Source: Albugo candida
Taxonomy: Eukaryota; Oomycota; Peronosporomycetes; Albuginales
DNA length: 64,000 nt
Reading direction: 5' to 3'
NCBI GenBank assembly: GCA_040437565.1
Contig: JBDOQK010000068.1
Coordinates: forward strand, 97,654-161,653
A model generated the notes under the pieces. The model did no database searches. It saw only the letters and a list, made by a program, of their open reading frames with translations, and was not told the origin of the DNA. How positions within the stretch are numbered: the first letter of the stretch is position 1; every line of letters starts with the position of its first letter. This document shows, piece by piece, positions 33,411 through 43,200 of this stretch. Made by a program: the position numbers and the translations under genes.

Positions 33411-34053
33411 ATGCGATCGCTACGACCAGTGAGCATGGTCGCATGGGTTTTCGCATGTCATCTGCGGCCAAGTTTTGGTCAGTTGTATCAAAAAGTATAC
33501 CGCACATATAAATATGATAAGAAACGTAGCACCGTACGAGAGCAATATAGCAGATGTCAGGATTGCATGGTAATTAAAGCTGGAGTGTCTGGCATATCGT
33601 TAGATGAGGTGGATCACCATACCGCAAGATTTACAATCACTGGTATGCCACACACTTTCGTACGGGTGAAAATGTATTGCAGCTTTTCTGATGAATGTTC
33701 ATTTTTGAAAGAATCTCCAACCCCAATATCAACCTCTGACAAGAACTTGGATCGGCAAGAACAAATGCAAACTCAAGAGCAATCGAACAGCCGGCTTTTA
33801 TGTCTGTTTAAAACGTCCGCTGTTTTTCAAAACTGCAGAAATTTCGTGAAAGAAACAAGTGAATCTGACAGCATCGGTGAGTTCTTATTCGTGTCGGGAG
33901 AAGTCGAATATGTCGTATTCGTGATGAAATCTTTGAAAACACGAGAACAAGTTGTCCAACCTGGTAAAACCTACGGGCGTTGCGATTCCTTTCGTGACCA
34001 ATTCTATACTGATGAGTTTTTTTTTTTTTTTTATGCGAAGAAATTCATGGTAC
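33411..34053 (+). CDS. Candidate secreted protein, cut by assembly gap
   Basis: The ORF starts at ATG 33411 with a hydrophobic N-terminus that could be a signal peptide (MRSLRPVSMVAWVFACHLRP, cleavage near SFGQ). About 170 further residues follow with a YSRCQDC pair, YCSFSDEC and later single cysteines, and no membrane segment. A possible donor (gtaaaa, about 33964) lies near the end of the good coding stretch, so the last ~30 codons including the poly-Phe run may be intron. The 3' part is lost in the gap at 34054-34153. Unrecognised; a small secreted, host-interface type protein is a guess. It could also be a spurious ORF. Confidence 0.4.
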
Positions 34054-34153
34054 NNNNNNNNNNNNNNNNNNNNNNNNNNNNNNNNNNNNNNNNNNNNNNN
34101 NNNNNNNNNNNNNNNNNNNNNNNNNNNNNNNNNNNNNNNNNNNNNNNNNNNNN
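34018..34153. other. Poly-T tract and assembly gap 34054-34153
   Basis: A ~15-nt T homopolymer at 34018-34032 lies just before a 100-N gap. This is the only gap in the window without a visible flanking repeat, so here sequence is probably truly missing. Confidence 0.8.
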
Positions 34154-34302
34154 CTATTCTCCGCTCCACTCTACGAACTAAAATCTTCCACCACAAGTGT
34201 CTAAAGAGTAAAATCGCATCGCTAGTCGTCCTGCTACACGCTGCAAGCTGCACGAAAAGTCGCAGTCACATTGGACGATGAGAGGACCTGGAGATGCTGT
34301 CG

Positions 34303-34926
34303 TCAACCTGCGTCAGACGAGTCATGTGGCGGCGTCAGAAAGAGCTCAGCAATCGAAAAGAGTAGCATGTTGCTATAAGGAATGCGCAGTGCGTTTGCAG
34401 AAAGCGATATAGCCAACTTGAACGCTGATACTGCTGGACAACGCATTGTTGCTGCCGTCAGACAGAAGTCACACTTGCAACAGTAAGATGCCGGGACGAT
34501 CCAAGCATTCGAGATAAGATGAGATGGCATTACACTGTCGATAGGCTTAATGAGAAGTTGGAGTACAAAGCTCAAAACGAGAACATCTGAAGAGGATTGG
34601 ACTGTCTCTTCGTTGTCGATGTACAGACTGATATGACGCGGGGAAATGAGCGTGGGCAACTGTGATGTGGACGACAATCGTCACTGAGAACGGAATGATG
34701 GCATCAGCGAGCTCTGTTGCGGTCGGAAATGCAAGCTTTTGCAATGACCGTACAGCGGGGTCCAAAGCGAGAGTCCAGATAAAGAAAGAATATATCCTGA
34801 TGATGTCTGATGCAACTCGGTGATTGGCATGTGCATTACCGAAGCGATTTCGCACTTGACTGACAGCCCTGTAGCACCGTACCTACGACCCATACTTTGA
34901 CGTAGCACCATTTGCATTAAATCCAC
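34303..34926 (-). pseudogene. Possible broken gene with in-frame stop
   Basis: One minus-strand frame stays open for about 80 codons, meets a single TGA at 34683-34681, and continues open for a further 124 codons. There is no ATG at the left end of the frame, but an acceptor-like ..gaaaacag precedes it. Another frame across the same region is also open for ~100 codons, so coding support is weak. No family is recognised. It may be a decayed gene beside the calmodulin 2 promoter. Confidence 0.25.
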
Positions 34927-34983
34927 TGTTTTCAGTGCCTAAAACATTCATTGTATTTTATTTATTCAAATGCAATGCAATTG

Positions 34984-35035
34984 ACTACATATGTAATAAT
35001 CCGTAGAAGTTTTGGTTTTATCCAGCGACACGAAA
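34984..35035 (+). promoter_or_regulatory. Calmodulin promoter module, copy 2
   Basis: CTACATATGTAATAAT, then AGTTTTGGTTTTATCC and GCGACACG, about 120 bp before the ATG of calmodulin 2. Confidence 0.7.
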
Positions 35036-35152
35036 TCACTGAGATTTTGTATGCTGTGAATTCAAGGGACCAACTCCTTTACTGAATCGGTCTAAAATTT
35101 GACAAATGTTGATTTGTGCATTTCTGTCGCTCAATTCATATCTCAATCAGCA

Positions 35153-35602
35153 ATGGCCGAGCAATTATCTGAAGAACAAATTGGCGAATTCAAAGAAGCG
35201 TTCTCGCTTTTTGACAAAGACGCCGATGGAATGATTACCACCAAAGAGCTTGGAACGGTGATGCGTTCCTTGGGACAAAATCCAACAGAAGCGGAACTAC
35301 AGGACATGATTAACGAAGTAGATGCCGATGGTAATGGAACTATCGATTTTCCAGAATTTCTAACGATTATGTCGCGCAAAATGAAAGACACCGATTCGGA
35401 AGAAGAGATTTATGAAGCATTTAAAGTTTTTGACAAAGACGAGAACGGGTTTATATCAGCGGCTGAGCTTCGCCACATTATGACAAATTTGGGGGAGAAA
35501 CTGACGGACGAAGAGGTTGATGAAATGATCCGGGAAGCGGATATCAATGGTGATGGACAAATCAACTATGAAGAATTCATCAAAAAGATGATGTCTAATT
35601 GA
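35153..35602 (+). CDS. Calmodulin, copy 2 (149 aa)
   Basis: Intronless, start ATG 35153 after the shared leader CATATCTCAATCAGCA. Loops: [36 protein letters not shown] and [12 protein letters not shown]. Changes include Ala at position 4 of loop 1, Glu at position 4 of loop 3 and Asn at position 3 of loop 4, which may alter affinity. LTIMSRK and [11 protein letters not shown] replace the usual residues in the linker and helix 5, and the tail is KKMMSN. All calcium-ligand positions that I can check stay oxygen-bearing, so it should bind calcium. AATACAGC lies at 35637-35644 downstream. About 165 bp separate it from the roadblock gene. Confidence 0.96.
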   Translation: MAEQLSEEQIGEFKEAFSLFDKDADGMITTKELGTVMRSLGQNPTEAELQDMINEVDADGNGTIDFPEFLTIMSRKMKDTDSEEEIYEAFKVFDKDENGFISAAELRHIMTNLGEKLTDEEVDEMIREADINGDGQINYEEFIKKMMSN

Positions 35603-35768
35603 GTTATAGATTGAGTCTAGTATCAAAAGTTGTCTGAATACAGCCATAAGAATTCAATTCGTCGTGTAGTGTGATTCTGCTCGAGCTGACAATGTTCCAT
35701 TGGTCGCCGGCATTTGAGTATAATTAAGTGACGCTTGACTGATTCTAAGAAACCTCATTGCCGTCAGT

Positions 35769-36188
35769 ATGGCGGCAAACATACCAAATGAAATCGACGA
35801 AGCGATCAAGCAATTGAAAAGTAAACCTGGCTTCGCAGCATATCTTATCATGAGCAATGATGGAATTGTTGTGCGGTATGAAAACTTGGAATACCGTGAA
35901 GCTGTCATGTACGCATACCATGTCTTGGCTCTTTATGCACGAGCACGAAAACAAGTGGCAAAGATTATGGGTTCTACTCTGCAAGAAAGTGAAGAGATGG
36001 AATGGCTTCGTTTGAAAACAAAACTTCATGAGATGATCATTGCTCAGCATCTCCGTTACACCCTAGTTGTCCTGCAGACCTTTGAGGACACTGTCATTAC
36101 TCCAGATGTAAGTGTGGCGCGTGGGGTGAGCGCGTTGGAAGAGCCTAAAGAAAAACAAGATGACAAAAGTGAGCCAAAATCCGCTTAA
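35769..36188 (+). CDS. Dynein light chain, roadblock/LC7 type, 139 aa
   Basis: LC7 chains bind dynein intermediate chains in cytoplasmic and axonemal motors. The ORF starts at ATG 35769. The roadblock core is visible: helix 1 (IDEAIKQLKSKPGFAAYLIM), the strand-turn motif SNDGIVVRYENLEY, the long helix (AVMYAYHVLALYARARKQVA), then EEMEWLRLKTKLHEMIIA and YTLVVLQTFE. The C-terminal ~25 residues are charged and Lys/Asp-rich, an extension beyond the usual ~95-100 residues. No introns. It converges on the KIX-like gene. Confidence 0.88.
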   Translation: MAANIPNEIDEAIKQLKSKPGFAAYLIMSNDGIVVRYENLEYREAVMYAYHVLALYARARKQVAKIMGSTLQESEEMEWLRLKTKLHEMIIAQHLRYTLVVLQTFEDTVITPDVSVARGVSALEEPKEKQDDKSEPKSA

Positions 36189-36577
36189 TCAAATTCCTCG
36201 CTAGGAGACTCAATCCTATTGGTATGCCCCGTTAAAGCACATCATAATTGACATGTTAGCGTCATTCATCCGCGCCAAAAAACATAAGACATCAGCACGA
36301 CTACCATGTATCTTGATCTCCAGTCCGTCAAGAAATGCGTCTTTATTCTGATCCTTGGTAACAAAAAAAGAAAATCTCTATGTATACATCGCAATTCAAT
36401 TCTGTGTAAGCTTTTCATTTCAAGATGCGACCTGATTTTAAACCATGCAGTGTGAATGCAATCTTGCGATAGTCAGTGATGTAAGTTAAGCTTATAAAGC
36501 GCTCAAATGTCAGCTTTCATTGTCGGATGATAACTTGCGTCTCGTAATGTTCATAATGCCCTTTGTGAACTTTGTTT
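36189..36577. other. Intergenic between convergent genes
   Basis: 389 bp between the roadblock gene (+) and the KIX-like gene (-). AT-rich; nothing recognised. Confidence 0.5.
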
Positions 36578-37885
36578 TCACTGATGAGCTGTTGATTCGA
36601 GTAGTTGCTGCGTCAGGCGTGATACCTTCATCTCTAATTCATATTTCTCATGCATCGTTTGCTGGAGTAGTCGACGCAAGTTCTGATTTTCTATCTCGTA
36701 CATCTCGATACTTTTAGTTGGCCGACTGACTTGCAAAAGACTGGGATTGATATGCTCGTGATTCTCAGCAGTAGAATATGGCGCTGAAGTGGTATGAGTT
36801 GCTCGATTCAAAGTGTGAATAGGCTCTACCGTCGAATACATTCGTTGTGATGTTGCATTGGGCACATGAGAAGTGCTACGAACAGACGAGGTATTTCGTG
36901 CTAAATTGAATTTGACTGTCGGAAGTAGCGTCGGTAGTGCTGCGTCACGCACAGTTTTGTGGTCGCTTGGTACCGATGAGGTTGTATTGTGATGCAAAGA
37001 TGGCTGCTTTGTAGATGTGACAGTTTCCACTATAGTTTCCTTCGGTAAAAGTGATGCATCACGACTTGACTCAGTCGTGACGCAGGATGCCAGTTTTCGC
37101 CTTTTTTTCAAGGTGTTCGTATCAAAGATGGCTTCTTCATCCTTTTTTCCCACTGGAGTGCACTTCAGCGCCGTCCTATCCGCAACTGATCGAAGCGAGG
37201 CCAGCACGGCAGCGGAAACATCGTATGATGTGTCTAGTGCGGGGTTCTCTTGCGGTAGCACACAGCAATCCTCTTCAGTAGAGAAAAAACTCAATGGAAC
37301 CGAATCAGTTTTCTTATTGAGCTGTTTCAAGGCTCCGCGTATTATTTCTCGCAAGGAATGCCCATATGCTCGCAATTTCGACGTCGGTAAGCCACAATTA
37401 GAAACATCGCCCGCTTTTATTGCCAGTTCGGAAATATTGGCAAGCTGACTGTTCTCAAGTACCTCATGAGGCTCTACATTTTGTTCCTCAACGATATGTG
37501 CACGCCAGCTCTGTAAGCGCTTATAGACGTATTCCACGTGCTGTATCTCTTCCTTGCAATCGGTTCTCTTCTCTTTGCCTAATAGCGAATCTTGACTCAT
37601 GCACTTGAGGTGTCGCAATCGTTCATTCAAGGTCTTTGTGTCCAGATGTTCCCGCTCGCTTTCGGCTTTTTGAAAGAGAACATTCTCCAAACGTTGTGAC
37701 AATGCTGGCAGTTTATTTCGAATTGTAGAGGGAGCCTTGGGCTTTCTACTCTCCAACAGAGCTTGTATTTCAACGCGGATTCGCTCACGACAACGATTGA
37801 GATCTGGTCGCTGTCTCCAGTCTTCTTTCTGATTCGTAGGATACGCTGAGGATTGTGAGGTTGCTACGTTTTCTTTTTCAATCAT
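36578..37885 (-). CDS. KIX-like domain and coiled-coil protein, 435 aa (possible coactivator)
   Basis: The first ATG in frame is 37885 (MIEKENVATSQ); the frame is open further upstream only from a non-ATG codon. Residues ~30-100 (RPDLNRCRERIRVEIQALLE, then RKPKAPSTIRNKLPALSQRL and a helix ending LRHLKCM) form a three-helix pattern like the KIX domain of CBP/Med15-type coactivators, a tentative assignment. The middle is Ser/Thr-rich and disordered with basic KKRRK. The C-terminal ~45 residues form a leucine-rich coiled coil (EIENQNLRRLLQQTMHEKYE). A nuclear role in transcription is inferred. No introns are seen. Confidence 0.6.
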   Translation of the reverse strand: MIEKENVATSQSSAYPTNQKEDWRQRPDLNRCRERIRVEIQALLESRKPKAPSTIRNKLPALSQRLENVLFQKAESEREHLDTKTLNERLRHLKCMSQDSLLGKEKRTDCKEEIQHVEYVYKRLQSWRAHIVEEQNVEPHEVLENSQLANISELAIKAGDVSNCGLPTSKLRAYGHSLREIIRGALKQLNKKTDSVPLSFFSTEEDCCVLPQENPALDTSYDVSAAVLASLRSVADRTALKCTPVGKKDEEAIFDTNTLKKRRKLASCVTTESSRDASLLPKETIVETVTSTKQPSLHHNTTSSVPSDHKTVRDAALPTLLPTVKFNLARNTSSVRSTSHVPNATSQRMYSTVEPIHTLNRATHTTSAPYSTAENHEHINPSLLQVSRPTKSIEMYEIENQNLRRLLQQTMHEKYELEMKVSRLTQQLLESTAHQ

Positions 37886-38635
37886 AAGTACAGCTATATG
37901 GTAACTGCAGAAAGGTATCAATCAGCGCAATTGCATTGCCGATAGCGATTCACGTGCACGCAAACGCAAATCGAATTTGATTTGGAAATCAAGTGACGAA
38001 TGTCGCGTCACTGAATTTGGTTATTTATGGCACCAACGAGACTTAACTAAATCTAATATATTGCGATAAGCTTATGTTCGATCACTTGGCTCAGATTTTG
38101 TGCACAAAATAGTGTCTGTATTAACGTTAGAACGAAATTGGTATCAAAGGAGACGACTAACGGTGACTTTGCACGGTTCACTCCACCCAATCTGAATTTT
38201 GACGAATCGTGTTTTTCCGTATAGCAGACGATTTAATGTAGTAATGTGGGACCCGATTCTCCTGTTGGCAATGCCGATGCGCTGTTACTGCGCGTTACGT
38301 TCGCGGTCCAGCATAGCGGATGGCTCATCCAATTATCTTGATGCGAGAATACTCATCATTTGATTTTGCGGAAAGCAGGGAAATGATCTGGTCGAGAAAT
38401 ATAGAAAGCCTGTGTTGCTGATCACAGACTGGTGGACTGGGTGACACGGTCGCTAATTTGACACGTTAATCGTTACGAAACTTATGACGCGGACATTTTT
38501 TATATTAAGACTAACATCCAGAAACGTTTCGTTCGATTGGAAGCTAGTACCCAAATAGAATTTCGCAAATTTCGACAGCACTGTCGCATTGGTTTCTGCG
38601 TGCAAAAAGATGCCATTTTTTAATTTACACAAGAA
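37886..38635. other. Intergenic, divergent promoters
   Basis: 750 bp between the KIX-like gene (-) and the secreted repeat protein (+). I see no gene or repeat in it. Confidence 0.5.
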
Positions 38636-39814
38636 ATGCTGAGCCGATTTTGTTTGGGGTTCTTCTTCCTTGTACTGCACGCAAACGTGCCAAGCTCTGG
38701 TTCGATTTCCACGTTAAAAGCCAAATCGAAAAATAATGCCTATTTGAGAGGTTTGCCATCGATTGGGACAGCGATGAGACCCGAGAGTACGTTCCATCGC
38801 AATCTGAGTTATGGAGCAAATGATACAGTGGCAAATGGAAAAAAAGGTAACGCTGTCCTACCGGTGCAGAATAAGAGGTCGCTTCCTCCACCTGCAGTCA
38901 CTCTCCCGGAAGAGCCATGTGTGGAGCTACCCCTTTTGGAAGACGACTGCGAAGAGATCGTGTTGAAAGAAGAAGTGGAATGTGAAGAAATAGTGCTGAA
39001 AGCTGATCCTCTTGAAGGAGGTTCAATTGGTGGTGGAGCTTTACGCACAGACGAATTGATTCTCAAGGATAAAGTGACAGATCAAAACATGAAAATTGTA
39101 CCCAGCACAAACGTCACAAACGTCACAAACGTGTCCTCAGTTTCAAACAACACGACAATTCAGAAAGTGGTAACGAATACGAGCATCACAAATCCCGCAT
39201 CGGCTAAAAAAACACAGGAACCCGACTCAGCCACTGACNNNNNNNNNNNNNNNNNNNNNNNNNNNNNNNNNNNNNNNNNNNNNNNNNNNNNNNNNNNNNN
39301 NNNNNNNNNNNNNNNNNNNNNNNNNNNNNNNNNNNNNNGTTATGGAGCAAATGATACAGTGGCAAATGGAAAAAAAGGTAACGCTGTCCTACCGGTGCAG
39401 AATATGAGGTCGCTTCCTCCGCCTGCAGTCACTCTCCCGGAAGAGCCATGCGTGGAGCTACCCCTTTTGGAAGACGACTGCGAAGAGATCGTGTTGAAAG
39501 AAGAAGTGGAATGTGAAGAAATCGTGCTGAAAGCTGATCCTCTTGAAGGAGGTTCAATTGGTGGTGAAACATTACGCACGGACGAATTGATTCTCAAGGA
39601 TAAAGTGACAGATCAACAAATGAAAATTGTACCCAGCACAAACGTCACAAACGTCACAAACCTGTCCTCAGTTTCAAACAACACGACAATTCAGAAAGTG
39701 GTGACGAATACGAGCATCACAAATCCCGCATCGGCTAAAAAAACACAGGAACCCGACTCAGCCACTGACAATGTTGACACATTCGCGTCCGATTTACTGA
39801 ATTTTGGCAGCTGA
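38636..39814 (+). CDS. Secreted acidic protein with internal repeats (215 aa after gap collapse)
   Basis: The ATG at 38636 opens a strong signal peptide (MLSRFCLGFFFLVLHANVPS). The mature part has a basic stretch (LKAKSKNNAYLRGLPS), then a Cys/Glu-rich block with two near repeats of CEEIVLK, and a Thr/Asn-rich C-terminus with consecutive NVT sequons. It has no membrane segment or recognised domain. AYLRGL loosely resembles an RXLR-type motif, but no dEER follows at the expected place, so I do not call it one. Gap 39239-39338 splits two versions, 38808-39238 and 39339-39769, which differ in five amino acids. Offset 531 keeps the frame open, so a naive translation gives 392 aa. It is a candidate host-interface protein. 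Confidence 0.7.
   Translation: MLSRFCLGFFFLVLHANVPSSGSISTLKAKSKNNAYLRGLPSIGTAMRPESTFHRNLSYGANDTVANGKKGNAVLPVQNKRSLPPPAVTLPEEPCVELPLLEDDCEEIVLKEEVECEEIVLKADPLEGGSIGGGALRTDELILKDKVTDQNMKIVPSTNVTNVTNVSSVSNNTTIQKVVTNTSITNPASAKKTQEPDSATDXXXXXXXXXXXXXXXXXXXXXXXXXXXXXXXXXXYGANDTVANGKKGNAVLPVQNMRSLPPPAVTLPEEPCVELPLLEDDCEEIVLKEEVECEEIVLKADPLEGGSIGGETLRTDELILKDKVTDQQMKIVPSTNVTNVTNLSSVSNNTTIQKVVTNTSITNPASAKKTQEPDSATDNVDTFASDLLNFGS
38808..39769. repeat. Polymorphic direct repeat (431 bp) flanking assembly gap 39239-39338
   Basis: The two copies (offset 531) differ at about a dozen bases: five codons changed (K/M, G/E, A/T, N/Q, V/L) and five synonymous changes. They could be haplotypes or a true in-frame duplication. 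Confidence 0.85.
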
Positions 39815-40299
39815 ATAGCTCTCTAGCTACTAAACCATCTCCTATTCATTCTCGTCTCAAGTCATTTATGTTATGTATACATAGTTTTTGCACAAAATAA
39901 TACAATTAACTACGAGATCAAGTCACTGAACCTGCTTCCCTTCACAACGTTGTATCGTTTGCCCGCATGAAATCCATATCTTTCACCTCAAGATCTACAA
40001 GATTCCTATCTTCGAATCACATAGGAACGCACACGCTCCTTTCAATAAAGCGTTACGTTGTAAGAGAAGAAAAAATTGCATCCCGAACCGCGTGGTACTC
40101 CAAGTCTTCTGATCTGCTCGGATTGGGTAATAAACACTTTTTGGTCACTTTTGCTTGCTCCACGCATTCCATTCGGCTGATAGAACACACGTCCATGAAT
40201 TTATATGTCATTCGATATTTGCGATGCCGCGTTTAGATTGACGATTGGTCAGCATATTTCACTAAACGATTTGCTATCCTTCCGACACATTCAAACAGC
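39815..40299. other. Intergenic upstream of NPC1-like gene
   Basis: 485 bp. An 89-codon ATG frame at 39967-40236 (+) has no recognisable features and is not called. Nothing else is seen. Confidence 0.45.
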
Positions 40300-43200
40300 A
40301 TGTGGCTGTTTCTAGCCGTCACAATCGCGATTTGTTTGCCGAGCTTTCGTGCCTGGATGGAAGTTCTCTTCGCTAAGCTCGCCGTCGTCTTTTTCAATTC
40401 CCTACTTCCCATATCGATCGCTGTCGCACTTATTTTCATTGCCGCATTGTACCTCCACTTTGTCGTCTTCCATGCGCCCAAAATACTGCGAGTATCGAAA
40501 CCAGTCATTTCGACACGTTTGTGGAAATACCTGCTTCTGATTTCAGCATGTCCGGGATTGTATGCGTGGACGCTACAATCCCCACGCGGCTTCATTACCT
40601 CCTTACAACGCAAGCTGACGAGCAACAGCACCATTCCTCTCGATTTGGCTCACCTTCGTCAGTATCTCACAATGTGCCCCTACTCCAAAAAAAAAGAATG
40701 CATCGAGAATCCATGGCGATTTCCCGAACTTGGACAATATACCAAAGGACCTGGCATATGTGTGGGCTTGGACGCGGTTCCTGTCAAATTTACCAGTTCT
40801 GTCGCTGCTCTTCCAACGAGATATACGCCCATTAAAGCTAAGGATGCGATTTTACGTGGATATCAAAACAAGTTTTCTCAGTGGAGCGTGAGTAATCGTG
40901 AGCAATTTGAAGTGGATTGTCCATTGCTTTATAACCAGACGATCGCTAAAGGACAAGATTATTTGTGCTGCACCGAGTCGCAATACAAAGGGCTTCAAAG
41001 CCAAGTTCGCATGATTCCAGGGCTCTGCACTTCGTGCAAGGTGAATCTTCGTAATGTATGGTGTCAATATACGTGCAATCCAAGCAACTCGGAATTCATA
41101 GAGCCGAAATATATCCGACTCTCGTCGCCTGAAGACGACGCAAAACCTGTGGTGCCTTTTTTCGAACAAGTCACGTATTATGCTGGAGCGGACTGGATTC
41201 GTGATCTGTACGATTACTGCAAAAAAGATGCTTCATTGGTATTCCTATGCAATCCAAACGAAGGATGCACAGATGGCTTCGGCTTGCTCAAGTTTATGGG
41301 TCAATACAAATTTGGCTCGATCGGCTCACCCGGTCAGATTGATTTCAAGACTATGGAACAAATGAAAGAACAGCAGGTCAAAGATGATATCTGTCCTTGC
41401 GTTGGAAAGAAGGATAACTGCACAGCGCCGTTGAATCATCGATTGCAGTCGTGTGCAAATGTATGCGGATCCTTGTGTGCTGTACAACCCAACGCTGTAC
41501 GAAGATATCACGAGGCATGCTACAATCCAAACGTGACATTTGCATCATTGCCTGCCCGAGACTCATTACCAGGAGTTGATGCTCCACCAGAGAATGCCAA
41601 ATGGGCTCCCATTTTGAATATGCTCCGTAAGAATCTGGAAGGAAAGATGTTTGGAGGCCTGAATCTTTTTTTGATCATATTTGGGATTATTGCTGGAGTC
41701 TGCTGTATCGCGGTGTACTTGTACGTCATGATATTTCGTCAAAAACCACAACCAAGTGTGGATGGAAATTTCACAAGATGGAGCATTTATTCGAATGCTG
41801 CAGTGGATGAGAAGGTACTGAGTGCGACCGACCATTTTCTCATGCGATGGATGAAGATCTGGGGCTTGCTTGTCAGCACAAGACCATGGATCGTGATCTT
41901 CGTTATGCTTGCTGTCTATACGATTTGTGCGATTGGATTATATCGCGTTCAAGTCGAGACAGATCCTGTCAAGCTTTGGGTATCCGAAAGTAATCAAGCA
42001 TACAAGGAACGTGACCGATACGGAAAGATGTTTATGCCTTTTTATCGAACAGAGCAAGTGCTCATGGTGCCCAAAGATGGAGGTATCATTGGCCGTGAAG
42101 AATATATCAAGGAATCTATACGCATACAGGAAGTAGTCGCCTCTATCACATCCACTCCACCTCCAAATTCTGCAAAATCAAGAGTTTTTCTCAAAGACAT
42201 TTGCTGGAAAGCTACTGGAACGGATTGCACAGTCCAATCGATCACACAATACTTTCAGAACAGCATGCTGCATTTTCGATTTTATGAAAAGCATGGATTA
42301 GTGATGCAGCATTTCACCAATTGCCTAAACTCACCAGCGAATGATGACGTTCGTGTTTGCAACAAACTCCAGTCTAGTGCAGCTGCATTGAATGAGTCTA
42401 TTCCTCGTTCGATGCAGTATTGTCCTTGTCTGTCATCCTTTGGAGCGCCAATGAATTTGTACAATGTTTATTTGGGTGGGTATCCTTTGGCCGCCGAAAC
42501 CAATTCAACGCTTTACCTCGAAAGTGAAGCTTTTGTGTCAACAACATTGGTCTATAATTACCAAAATCCTTCTCAAAATGAGCCCGCAATAAGATGGGAA
42601 CGAAGTTTTATCGAACGGATGAAACTCGAAGCCGCTTCCAACTCTTTATTCAATATTTATTTCATGGCTGAGATTTCTGTCCAGGACGAAATTTCAAAAG
42701 AGTCGACCGGAGACGCACTTCCTGCTGTGTTGAGCTACCTGCTGATGATCGTGTACGTGTGCTTGGGAATCAATCGATGGAATTTAAATCGTCAGTTTTT
42801 CATCGTTTCAAAGATCACAGTTGCATTTTTGGGTATTTCTTGCATCATTTTGGCCGTCACAGCAACAATGGGGTTTTTCTCATGGTGTGGAGTGAAATTA
42901 CAATTGGTGATAATCGAAGTGGTTCCATTCCTATCGCTCGCTATTGGTGTTGACAACATCTTCCTGTTGGTACACGCTGTCGATGAGCAGCAGCATGTTT
43001 TGCGCCAAGGAGAGCCACGTCTGTTTTTCGATATGGTTCACGAAGAGGATATCACCCGAAGGAATCAAAAGGTTGTTGGAATGGCGACCCGGCTCGTGTC
43101 GGAAGGCTTGCAGACAATTGGTCCAAGTATTGCTGTAGCGTCAATGGCAGAAGCTACTGCTTTTGCACTCGGTTGTATCTCCAGCATGCCGGCAGTTCGC

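Noticed and set aside
34681-34683. Selenocysteine or recoded TGA in the broken minus-strand frame
   Set aside because: No selenoprotein family resemblance and no SECIS-like element recognised; simple decay is more likely.
38736-38770. RXLR-type effector motif in the secreted repeat protein (AYLRGL)
   Set aside because: Only a loose resemblance (no Arg at position 1) and no dEER follows; the protein may still be secreted but is not an RXLR protein on this evidence.
39967-40236. 89-codon ORF upstream of NPC1
   Set aside because: No domain or signal; composition is ordinary for intergenic sequence and it lies in the promoter region.
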